The notes below the pieces were generated by a model. It was not told the origin of the DNA and ran no database searches. It was given only the letters and a program-made list of their open reading frames with translations. A DNA stretch of 64,000 nucleotides from Circinella minor (lineage: Eukaryota; Mucoromycota; Mucoromycetes; Mucorales; Lichtheimiaceae). Where the stretch lies: assembly GCA_016758965.1 (NCBI GenBank), contig JAEPRB010000089.1:80257-144256 (forward strand), given 5' to 3'. A program made the translations under genes and the position numbers. This document shows positions 24,630 through 36,290 of the stretch, piece after piece; position 1 is the stretch's first letter, and each line of letters starts with the position of its first letter.

Positions 24630-25988
24630 ATGAGATTGGTTATTCGTTCAGACTATGATGAAGTCTCAAGCTATGCTGGCAAGTATTTTATTCTTTTTTT
24701 CTCTTTTTTATAATCTGCACAACTTCTGTGATAAAAATAAGATAAGTGGTTTTTTCTCACCCTTTTTCTTTTGTAAAAATAATAAATAAAACATTAGCCA
24801 ACTACGTAAAGGAACGTATAAAACAATTTGGTCCAACACCAGAGCGACCTTTTGTTCTTGGATTACCAACGGGCTCTTCGCCAGTTGGAACATATCAAAA
24901 ATTAATCACCCTCTATAGAGAAGGGCAACTTAGTTTTGAAAACGTTGTGACGTTTAACATGGACGAATATGTTGGTCTTCCGCGTGACCATCCAGAATCA
25001 TATTACTCATTTATGTGGAATAATTTATTTGTACATATCGACATCAAACCTGAAAACGTTAATATTTTGGATGGAAATGCACCAGACTTGGACGAAGAAT
25101 GCAAACGATTTGAAGCAAAAATAGCATCACTTGGTGGTATCGAGCTTTTTTTAAGTGGAATTGGACCCGATGGACATATTGCTTTTAATGAACCTGGTTC
25201 GTCATTGACATCACGTACACGTGTAAAAACGCTTGCATATGAAACGATTATTGCAAATACTCGGTTTTTTGATGGCGATGTGGCCAAAGTGCCCAAACTG
25301 GCATTGACTGTCGGTGTTGCGTAGGTTCTTTTGAAAAAATCTTTATTATATATTTGGCGCAAGTTTATAATGTGCACAAACTTAAACTGATATTTGATTC
25401 TTGTCTAGTACTATCATGGACGCTCGTGAAGTTATGGTTATTATTACTGGTGCACATAAGGTACCCAAAAAAAAACACTATCAAAATGCATGTGATTTTG
25501 TTCTTGCTAATAAGTTTATTATTACATGCAGGCTATTGCGCTCGGAAAATGTGTCGAAGAAAGTGTTAGCCACATGTGGACCGTGTCAGCTATTCAACTC
25601 CATCCAAAAGGTATTATTGTGTGTGACGAAGATGCAACATTGGAGCTGCATGTCAAGGTAATAAACATCATTTATATGTATTTATATGTGTTATGCTACA
25701 TATACCAAATACTTGTTCAACCATGACTAAAAAATATGTTTGAATTCTCAGACTGTTAAATATTTCAAGTCGATTGAACATGTTCACCATACACTCATTG
25801 GTGCCGATAATATTTCACTGCAAGGTAATGCAATGCTTTGAAAATAAAAAACGATTTGAAATCTGACCTTACACAAGCATTAACTCTTTTTTCTCTTCGT
25901 TAATGGTTACTTATAAATAGGCGGTATCAAACAATTAAAAAGTAACGTAACGGGTGAGCAGCTGGTTATGCAAAGCCCATACGAATAA
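24630..25988 (+). CDS. glucosamine-6-phosphate deaminase (isomerising)
   Basis: Converts glucosamine-6-phosphate to fructose-6-phosphate and ammonia, the final step in use of N-acetylglucosamine and chitin breakdown products. Six exons: 24630-24678, 24798-25320, 25409-25460, 25532-25657, 25752-25824 and 25921-25988, giving 296 residues, close to animal GNPDA. MDEYVG holds Asp72 and [13 protein letters not shown] holds Asp141 and His143, the same numbers as the well-known bacterial NagB catalytic residues. The phosphate/substrate loop LPTGSSPVG is present. Intron 1 is GC-AG (donor GCAAGT); no GT donor nearby restores frame. The C-terminus is slightly shorter than the animal protein, ending at SPYE. 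A cytosolic enzyme. No other genes of GlcNAc use lie next to it. Confidence 0.96.
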
Positions 25989-28900
25989 TCGATCCCAAAT
26001 CTATAATCCAAGAGTATATCCAAGAGTATTTTGTTTATCCTGATGTTGTACTACCACCAACTTTACAACATCAATGCTGCACTCCCATCTCAGTCATTTT
26101 TACCGTTATCATTTTTGCTCTCTGTATCTTCTGTCTATTATTAATAAATATTACATTTTTGACCTTCCCATCAAGACTATATCTAAGCGAATCCACCAAT
26201 CTCTTATTTATTGTTGGGTATGTTATATACTTTGAACACTGACGTTACTATTAAAAAAAAGCGCTGAAAACAACAACAAAAATTCAGGTCATTTCAGGGT
26301 CTCAGGCACAACATTATTGTACAACAGAACCTTGTTTTGGACTAAACGGTAAAATTACTGGTAATCGCGGGTACCGTCTAGATAACTTATGTAAAATATT
26401 TATTCCATTTACTTATTGCATCATTATCGATGGTACTGGAAACGTGAGCTTTGTTTATTTATCTATCCGGTTCTCAGCAATTATTATATTTTAATTCGCT
26501 GGTGAAAAAAATTAAAAGATATCGTGCATCAGCACTTGCATGAGTTATTTTTTAGTAGCTTGATACATGTACGTATGAAAAAAATTATATATTATTCACA
26601 CTCATGAATATTTATCGTGAGAATTATGATGTTTAACGGCAAAGTTTGTATAACAAAACATTACATAAAATCAAAAAATCAAAAAATCTGGCGCATCGGT
26701 GAAATAACTGCTATCTCTTTAATCTGGTATATGGTAGATAATACCCCGGAATCTTCCAGATTGTGTACACACACCAATATTCAAATCCATATGATTTACG
26801 GCGATCATACTCGATTTGGAAATGCATTTCCACGTTGTATTGGGCCAATCATCACCTATAAGTGTTAAAATTATTATGCTACACCAGTATGTTTTTCTTT
26901 TAACCCTAACAAAGGTAATCACATGTCAATATTTTCTATAAAATGAATTTATTATTTGACATACGTTATTTCCCTTTAAGATTGATCATTGACAAGAATA
27001 TGATAATTTCAGAAAAAAAAATGCATGATTCGCACCATAAAAACTCTTTTTTATACTGTGGACTCATCACATGAAAAGTTTATCTGGAAAAGTTTATTGT
27101 TATTATTGTTATTATATGAGGCGATTGACAATGAATTAATCTACACACATTTAATATTAACAGTATTTATTACAAGCTCACAACAAAGGATAGTATTACT
27201 GTACTCATACTTATATTTTCACTAATATTTCCCAGCCTCACATTTTTAATATCAATTTTGTGGACGGCAATTTGTTTTTCATCTCATATAGTTTAGAAGG
27301 AATATAAATAGACAAAAAACTACCGCCCTCAAAATTGAAGTTATCATTTAGCGAAGTAAAAATGTGATGCCGCATATTATTAGGGAAACGCAATAATAAT
27401 AAGTGGATAGTAAAAAAAGTTCACTAACATCATATGAATACAAAATGGATTTTTACAAGGTTAATATAGCTAGGTCAAAATAATTGTTTTACTTATTATG
27501 AAAAATTAATTTGACCAGCGCCTGTAGCCATGTGGTCGGTTCCTTGTAGTATACTGAGAATTAATTTTCTCATCAAACAGCCTTATAATCATATTTACTT
27601 TATGCAGCCCAATTATATTATTCAAGTCATACGCTTTTTCCAAACTCTTCGTTCCTTTTCTCGAAAGAAGTGAGAAATGCGTTATTAATCTCCCTCATTT
27701 TCTAGCTATTAATTTAGTGACTATGATACGATAGCCAATTGGGAATATAATTAACAAGTAGAGTAAAGTTAATATGTGAAAGAAACTGAGCAATACAAAA
27801 TAACAAAAACCAATAAAAATCATAAAGATGTACAAAAAATATTTTACTACCTTAAACATGTTCCCTTTTTATAATCTTAGCAAATACTCTTTAACATATG
27901 GAGACAGTTTATTGAATATTTATTAGGTTTATCTTCTCGTAAGGTTTATTGCCGTTAAATATACATATATATATATTCACCTATTAGTTTTAGTCTGTTT
28001 GCGCTTTCTTGGAGAATGGGATTCTTATGTGTAAACTTGGGACTACTTGTTTTTTATAACTTTAGGAATACACACACAGAACACAAGTTTTCCTTGTCAA
28101 CCGATAAATCTATTGAAGTTGATTTTATAGGGCTATAAAAAAAGCCATTAAAGCGATGATACCACCAGAAGATCTTAATATTCAAAAGTACGTGCTTACA
28201 TAAATAATTATGAGATACTTCTATAGTATTCTTAGCCTCTTTTTTGATATAGTATAACTTTTAAAATTTGAAAACATATTATATCAGCAATTATTATTAC
28301 CATTAGTATTACTACTATTATCAATACTATTATTATTATTATTATTATAGTATCACAAATAAGCGTGGTACATGATTTAATTGGCTCGCACAATGACACA
28401 TTTTGGCAGAGTAATACTCTATTTCGGGCAAAGCAATGCCGTGTTTCTGACAAAGCAATGCCACATTTTAAGCATTGCCAATAGTATTAATATCCCATAA
28501 TTATTCATTCCAGTTCTATCTTTACCTTGAAAACTTTTAGTCTTTTAGCAATTAAATAATTGAGCTGACAATAGTTTTCTTTGAGCATAAAGTCTCTTAA
28601 ACTCACGATTTAAGACTTCTCTTTTGTGCATTTTAGACGTAATATTCCTGAATATAAGAACTCCCACAACCCAGATTTCTATTATAATCATATAATTTAT
28701 TATTCAAATACAACTACATAATGTATTATTTCTTTTTATTTTATATCCTTATACGAAGTGCTTCAATCACACATTGAACGCTTCAATAGAATTGATTATA
28801 CAGTATTTGCTAATACGTAGCAAAAAGTTGTCTTCATCTTGGAGGGACATAAAAAAGTCAGGTAAAGTGAAACAGAAAAAAATATTTATTTCAACATTTC

Positions 28901-29841
28901 TTCTTTATAGATCTTGGTTTGGGTCACCAAATAAGACTCGGGCTGAAAAATATATACATATTTACAATGGGTTCTATGACATCGTAAAAAAGAAATGCTA
29001 TCTATTTTTTTAGTCGCAGGCCATGATAGGGTCTCAATTTTTCAGATCGAAACCCATAATACTGTAAATCTTTTCAAGTACCGAAAAAAAAGGCCTAGCA
29101 TCTATTTTAATACATACTCATACGTATATATATATCAACTTTTAGTATAGTAGCTGGTGTCAAGTTTTACATGGAGTTGTTCTATACCTTATTATTGATA
29201 TCGTTTTTTTTTATTAAATAAAGAGCGCTGCTCTTCACCACAATTTATATTCACACGATATATGTTGTCATTAAGTTAATAAGGAACTACGAAATGTATT
29301 AAAATTAACAATGTCGCGTACTATTCTGGTGCAGCAAAGGTTTTATAACAAAAGAAATAAGCTGGTCAGCATAATATATATTAAAATCTTAATAGACAAC
29401 ACTTCTTTCATCATGGTACTTCAAAGAAAAGAACACCATTTTTTTTATTTTAGAATAGTTAATTGAGTTTATGATCGTGCAAAATATTTTCAGAATGAGT
29501 ACAAAGAAAATTTGTAGGCCCATTTTCTCACATATCCTCAAGCGTTTACATCTTGTCTTTAATTTTTTTCTACTTTTTTACTTTTCTACTGTTACTAGGA
29601 CTGTTGATCTATAAGTAACCTACAGAACCGAAATTGTCCTGGCCTCCTTAATTTTTTTTTTTGCTTACCTTAGGGTTATGTTAAATAATAAAAAGAGGCA
29701 AATTTTGTAATTACCTTAACTAGAACCATTATTTTCTTTCTGTTTTTTTTTACTATTATTATTCTTGTGTTTTGCTCTTTAATCTACTTATACCGAATGT
29801 AAAGCAACAATAATACTACCAATATAATCAATTTTAATAAC
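25989..29841. other. intergenic, AT-rich, no gene recognised
   Basis: About 3.9 kb with only short ORFs of random character, an ATT repeat (about 28328-28348) and scattered homopolymers. No tRNA, conserved motif or repeat pair was recognised. Confidence 0.5.
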
Positions 29842-32104
29842 GAGAAAATCAACAAAAAAGACAACATCGACTCACTTTTATCAATTGCAAATGAGCTCGA
29901 TTTGGATATCGATGCCTTCAAAGCCATTGTTGCTGGATTTAAAAAAGAGTGTGAACACGGGCTCAATATAACATCATCAGGCGTAGCGACAATGATACCA
30001 TCTTATGTGACACGAATGCCGACGGGTGATGAGAAAGGAACATTCTTAGCTCTTGATCTGGGTGGTAGTAACTTAAGGGTGTCAGCTGTAGAACTTTTGG
30101 GTAAAGGTCAAGTTAGCGTCCTGAAGGAAATTCGTAGAACAATTCCCGATGCACAAAAAAAGGACCACCAACCAAATTTTTCGATTGGATGGCTGATGCA
30201 GTGGGAGAATTGTTAAGTAATTTACCTCCCCACCATCAAAACATATTTGGCAGCCCATCAAGTAATCGACACGTAGTTATGGGGGTTTACTGACGTTTTT
30301 TACTTGAGTAAGTAGTATATTAAGAGATTTTCATTTATTTAGTTGAAATCAGGTTTTATATACATTTGTCACATCAGAAAAGGGCTGAACTGAAGCAATC
30401 TGATTAATGATCAGTGATGCCAAATAAAAGAATACGGTTTTTCTGAGTGTATGACAAAAAAAAAAGGGGGGGGAGGGATTGGACTTACAAGGGTGAGAAA
30501 GAGAGAGAATAGAGGAGCAGCTCACTATAAATGGAAGACATTGCTTCTTTAATACATGTATCGATTTTACATGCAACTGCGAAACCAGGAATAACAATAA
30601 TTAGCAGTAGCCATTAATAAATGGCTTTTTTTTTAGTTAAGAAATTGGAGACAGGAAGAAGCTTTTTTTCATCTTTAATTTTTCCTGTTGACAGTTTGAA
30701 GTTTACTAATGAATATAAACTATTTTGATAGCCAAACGGGTATTTGCAAAGGTAAAGTTTTACGAATGGCTAAAGGATTTGCGTTAAATAATATTGATGG
30801 TCAAGACTTGGCAAACTTATTTCATGATGCTTTTAAACGAAAAGTAAGTAAATCTTACATGTGTCAGCTTCTTCTTTATATGGCTTTCTAGAATTGCGTT
30901 GATATTGTACTTTTTATTTTACATGCAAGTGCACGCACTCGTGCACCGTGGATTCTCTGTGATTATATATTTAGACGATCCATCTGGAATTCCAATCGAA
31001 AACAGGATTCTAATTTTTTTTTCTCCTGTTCTCTTTCACTCACCCAGAGCATTTTTTTTTTTTGCTCCTCACTTTTTTTCCGTCTTCTACGCCTTATACT
31101 ATGCGGTTACTGATACATTTTATCAATATATTTTTTATAGAATATTAATATCACTGTAACTGCCTAACTAATGACACAGTCGGAACTTTGGTCGCTCACG
31201 GGTACAGTATGCGTCAGTTTTATCCATGGCACGGGTGTTAATGATGCTAATCCTGAAAAGAGATTATATCGCCAAGTTATCATCATCCCCCAATGCTAAA
31301 ACATCGAATACTTTAAACAGACAAGAAGATGACGATGCTGATTTCATGCTCGTCAACACCGAAATCGACGTTTTTGGTAGTCCGTATTATTTACTCCCAA
31401 CTAGATTTGACAAGGCACTGGACGCACATCATTTATTACAACCAGGCTTTTAAGCATATGAGAAAATGATGACAGGTGGTTACCGTGGTGAATTAGTACG
31501 CTTGATTGCAGTTGAATTAATAATAATCACCAGTATTTATTTAATGGGAACATCCCTGAACGATTAAAGCAACTATGGTCATTTACTACAACAGCAATAA
31601 GTGATTTAGAAAAGTACGTTTATCCATGTACGTAATTTTATTTATATTTATATCAGAGTAAGTACTATCAAAAAAGTAATATACTCATACCGTTTGCTTT
31701 GTTGGATATTAAGAATGGAAACAGATGAGGGGAAACTAGCTATATTTGGTAAATGGCTTGAGACAGGTTGCATGGATGACTACGTGTTAACAATTGAGAA
31801 TATAGTGCGTCTTAATCGCATTTGTCTTATTGTTTCATCACGAGCCGCTACTTTAGCTGCGGTGGAGATAACAGCTATTATTGAGCGCCAAAATATCATT
31901 ACAACATTAAACGATTCCATTATTATAGGTGTGAGTGGATCAACATTTGAAAAGTACCCACATATGGAAGAACGTGTAAAAAAAGTGTTAAATCATTGGT
32001 TCGGTGATAAAGTTTTACAGCGTATACACCTAGATATTGCGAAAGATAGAGGAGGTATTGGAGGTGCCCTTGTTGCCATGTTGTACAGTGGTTTCAGAAA
32101 GTAA
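29842..32104 (+). pseudogene. hexokinase pseudogene
   Basis: Blocks of a fungal hexokinase occur in the right order but in different frames. First comes an N-terminal helix region with the phosphate-1 motif LALDLGGSNLRV (about 30050); then, after a frameshift at about 30176, DWMADAVGELLSNL. A weak FSS..FPVDS block (about 30685) and LRMAKGFALNNIDGQDL (about 30780) follow. NDTVGTLVAHGYS, with the catalytic Asp, lies near 31172. After another shift, FIHGTGVNDANPEKRL; then LVNTEIDVFGS, with a TAA at about 31451 inside QPGF*AYEKMMTGGYRGEL; and finally the C-terminal domain to 32104 (IGVSGSTFEKYPHMEERVKK). No in-frame ATG precedes the first block. At least two frameshifts, one nonsense codon and a lost start show it cannot make hexokinase. 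The conserved motifs suggest it decayed fairly recently. Confidence 0.88.
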
Positions 32105-32599
32105 AGTCACTGGTTTTGAATTTGACGTCGTGCAAAAATATTAATGTCCAAGATGATGTCGGTTGATCCAAAAGTAAAGTTGTGCTCACATGTTGTTTAC
32201 TTTTACTTATTGCTTAGTAATTATCCAATAACATTATTGACATTCTAATTGTTATAAAGGGAGAGAAATTTTGGAGTGATCTTTATACTTTTTTTTCCTT
32301 TATATTTTACAGCCATTCAGAATGATTATGCAATTTTTCTAATGAATATGGGCAACCAGATATTATTGATGAGACTGGAGATGAGCCCATGAATTTTGCT
32401 GTTAATGAAAAGTTATTCGCTATCGAATAATAAGTTCTCGAACTCACTTTCAGTAAATAAACCTCCTGAAAGGCCTTCGAATTCTGTAATAAATCTAGTA
32501 GTGGATGAGTGGAGCAGTGGGTATGCTTATATGGAACCATACAATAAGCGAAGCTATTATACAGTTTATTCTGATAAAGACAATCGAATTTCCATTTAC

Positions 32600-33480
32600 T
32601 TTCTTCAACAAATGCTTGAATGCTTCTTCTGCTGCTAGACCATTAGGCATTCATATCCGAGCCGCGCAAAGATGGGTCAAATCTTATTATAAAAACCCTG
32701 AAAGCATCTTTGAGAAGAAGAAAAAATCATCTCGGCGTCCTATTCTTGAAGAAAAGCATAAATATTTCTTTAATTACATTAATGAGAATTCATCTGTCGT
32801 TTTCAACAAAGTGGTAGAAAGTTTGAAACAAAATTTTAATAATATTAACGTTTCTTGTAGTACGTACTGTTTACAACTTTATGACAACTCAATGTAATTT
32901 GTCCAGTAAGCAAGCACAGTTTTAACTTGTAGAAAGGAACAGCGAAGAAAGATTCAACAAAGATACAATCGGGTTAAAAAATGGCAGCAAACTAGCCTAA
33001 ATTTCAGTAAAAGTTGTGTCTCTCTTGATTAATCAGCTTTCATATTGATTTAAAACGAGGCATCATGGCTTGGTCAAAGAAAGGAGCTTCTGCAATAGTC
33101 ACAATACCTACAACGGAAGAGAATGCACCATCAATTTCAAGCGTAATATCTACAACAGGTTTTATCAATGCCAGCTTGAGAGTCCCATAGCGAATCAAAA
33201 AGAGAAAGCTTGAACAGAGCACGTCCGATAAATATAGCATAGGAGCAATGAAAGGGATCACCTGAGATTTTCGAAGGCAGCACATGATAAAATGGACAAG
33301 TATCCCAAAATAAAGAGAAATACCTTGTCATGGATAACGCTCCTCTCCATAGCTCAACTGACATAGGAAACAATATTCGTTCTTGGGGATATCGATATGT
33401 TTATCTTTTACCATACGTATCCAAATTTGAAACTAGTCCATTTTGAATAGTTACTAAATAGTTCTCTTGCTTTAACAAGT
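32600..33480 (+). mobile_element. Tc1/mariner-type transposase relic, many stops and shifts
   Basis: Joined across frames, the region reads an N-terminal HTH part (LGIHIRAAQRWVKSYY, then NPESIFEKKKKSSRRP), the linker RKIQQRYNRVKKWQQT, a degraded catalytic strand SKSCVSLD with an immediate stop, then GIMAWSKKGASAIVTIPTTE and INASLRVP before another stop, and RIKKRKLEQST. Similarity fades past DKMDKYP near 33300. A 99-residue piece of the N-terminus is still open (32600-32896). It is a different family from the relic at 21640. It lies about 500 bp downstream of the hexokinase pseudogene in the same orientation. Confidence 0.75.
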
Positions 33481-35245
33481 TCAAATATGGTAACCCGATT
33501 AAATGAACCTTGATTGTATGTAATGGTACTTATCAACGAATTGTTAATCTTTGAATGCGAGATCATTGACATTATTTGGTAATACAGATCCTGTTGACTT
33601 TTTCTGTGGTTTGTTAAGCCTAAAAAAAGCGTTATTCAAGCAATTCAGAGGACGTTTACTTGAACTTACATCCAAAATGTCTTCAAGCAGACACTCTTTT
33701 GCCTTTGTGTATTAATTATGGATTTCGTGGAGATTTTCTGCCGTAATCATTATATCATTTTTCTTCAAAACATCGCCATAAATATGTTGTGCAACAGTAC
33801 AAAGTAATTGGATCGTTTTATCGTTATTCCGCTCAGAAGTCGTAGCGATGCTTTTTGCTGGATCAGAAAACGCCTAAGAGCGATGCGTGGATTGAAAGGA
33901 GTGAATTGCAAACGATCAGATGACCGCTCTTGGTGCGTGAAGTGATTTTTCTGGTTAAATCCGATAACAAGCGGGACCTTCATTAGCTATATAGACAAAC
34001 TAACTTTTCAGCTGAATTATGTAGAGATTGATGAGGAATTGGGCAAGTAGCAGGATATTGCTCAACCATGATGGCAAGGCAGTTTTAAAAAAAGGGATCG
34101 TTTTTCAATACAATAGCAAAATTGGTCAATTTTGTCATGATATTGTGAAAGATATGGCAAGTACAATTGGCATTTCTGGATGTTATTTTGTTACCGATAA
34201 ACCATAATCAACCAAACAATCGAAGATAAAAAGACATGTTTCCAGTGTACTTAACTACTACAAATGTAAACGGCAGATAATTCAAATTTCTTACACTAGA
34301 TCCTGTGTATAGAACATCTAACTTGGTAAGATTTAACTATTACATGGGTCTTGATACATATTTACTCAAACCATGTTGACCTTGTTACAAAAAAAGAAAA
34401 GTTAATTACTGTTGTGCCAAAAGATGAATGTGTCCATACCATATACGTACCAATGACTTGACAAAATCCTTATACTACCCCTATTTTAACTTGACCACTC
34501 CATCCAGCTTCCAGTTTAAGGTCAGTGGTAAAGAAAGTTGAATATATAACCGAAAAGTTTTTGTAAATAGAATTTTTTTTTCATGAATTTTTTTTTATTG
34601 ACAGAATAGTTTCATAAAAAAGGAAAAGGGTAGAATATGAGTTGGAAAAAAAAAAAGAACAATATGAACAATAGAGATGCAATATATGGATCCTGACTTA
34701 TCATTAAATACAAAAAAACGAGGGTTCTGATTAAACATTACTCTTCGGAAGAACAGTATCGCTGTTATTAATGACACATAGTGAATATAATAAAATACTC
34801 CAATATTGAAAAAGAAGAAGGTGCTACGTAGTATTGAAATATCAAAATAGGTTGTGTAATTTGTGCTTTAATAATAATACTATTATAATAGCAGGGTTGG
34901 ATAATGTAATAATATAATAAGAAAGTAGCAGTAAAAATAATAATGAGAATAATTCTATCTAGTAGTATAAGTGTATAATAGTAAATGATAAATGATATGG
35001 AAAAGTATGAATAAAGGGATTAACTAATGATGTACAATACATATGATGAGAATGTAGTCGCGCTACAAACTGCTGAAATGAATGGAATGAGGATGCATGA
35101 ATAATGATCTATATAGCTGTACAAAAATAATGAAAAATATGGAGTGATGCTGAGAAGATTCGAGGTATATATAAAAATGCTGGTAATATTGTGTACACGT
35201 TATATCTCGGAATAGTTATGGAGTTGCTGTTGATAGTGAAGACTT
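33481..35245. other. intergenic, possible further transposon debris
   Basis: Contains short open stretches without a recognisable family (for example around 34130-34200, HDIVKDMASTIGISGCYF) and AT-rich low-complexity sequence with TAATAA-like words at 34870-35010. No gene is supported. Confidence 0.4.
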
Positions 35246-36160
35246 TTACAAAGCCATCATAAGGTAGGAGACACTAGCGATTCCCAATGCAGTGATTAAT
35301 GTAGTGGGTACAAATGTTTTGGCGGCAAAGCTTTCGTCAGGTCCAATAGGGTTTCCTTGGCCATCCAAGATATCGATGCTGGCAGTTGCAGTAGCACCAG
35401 AGAGCTTATCAGCTGCCAAAGTTACATCAGCAGGATCAGATTCAGAAGTATGTTGAGAAGCGCAAGCTTCGGTACCTTTAGCTGCAATGTAGAACAATTC
35501 CGAGTAGGCACTATAACACATTTATTTTAAAAAAGGGAGAACAATAAGTTCACTTACTGTATAATAATAATTTGAACAAAATTATTAAAGTTATAATTTA
35601 AAATAAAATAAAAAAAACTACCTTTGGTCACCGTATTGAATAACAATCTTATGTTCGGAACAGTTGGCAATGTTACCAGGAATATTAACCAAGAAAGTAC
35701 CGGTGCTACCATTTACTTCAGTAGCCAAGTTTGTAACATCGCTGCCTTCGGTATCAGTGAGTCCAATGGATAAAGGAGTATTCTTTCCAGCTATCCAAGC
35801 TATTATTAAAATAATAGTTGAAATTAATATTTAAAGAAATAGAATTATTAGTAAGATTTAATTGTTAAAAAATATTTATGATAAGATACTTACAAATTGT
35901 AGTACTGTAAAAAGTCAAAATATATATTTTAAAAGAAAAGAGAAAGGTGTTAGTGCCCTCCTCGTCAATTATACAAATTTAACTAACGTAAAGGAATGAT
36001 TTACTTACGCTTGACCGGAAATTACAGTATCTTGCGCAATAGGAGCAGTGATAGAATAATCAGAGATTTCCTGTTGTTGCTCTTGTCGCTCAACAAGAAT
36101 AGGAGAAGCCATAGCAGAAGCAGAAGCAAGTAATAGGATGGAGAGAGAAGTCAATTGCAT
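35246..36160 (-). CDS. secreted Kre9/KNH-type Ser/Thr-rich protein, probable GPI anchor
   Basis: Predicted cell-surface protein. Exons (descending): 36009-36160, 35894-35904 (only 11 nt), 35622-35799 and 35246-35510, giving 201 residues. The first about 18 residues form a classical signal peptide (MQLTSLSILLLASASAMA). Residues about 45-120 fit the Kre9/KNH N-terminal Ig-like pattern: SGQATTISW at the start, NTPLSIGL, then TGTFLVNIPG and YSELFYI at the end. A Ser/Thr/Ala-rich stretch and a hydrophobic C-terminal tail (LITALGIASVSYLMMAL) suggest GPI attachment. Known members take part in beta-glucan or wall assembly or are simply wall mannoproteins; the exact role here is unknown. The 11-nt exon is needed to join SGQA to SWIAG in frame. 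A TATA box lies about 120 bp upstream. Confidence 0.88.
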
Positions 36161-36280
36161 GATAATAAAAAAAAATGTAATAAAAAAGAGCTTTTGTTTG
36201 GTTTTGCGATAGCAGTATATTTGTTTGTTGTTTATAATGAAATGATAATAAGAAAAAACTGTTTGAAGTTTTTGGGTCGT

Positions 36281-36290
36281 TTATATACAC
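36281..36290 (-). promoter_or_regulatory. TATA box of the KNH-type gene
   Basis: Minus strand reads GTGTATATAA, about 121-130 bp before the ATG at 36160. A well-formed TATA box in a plausible place for a strongly expressed wall protein. Confidence 0.5.
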
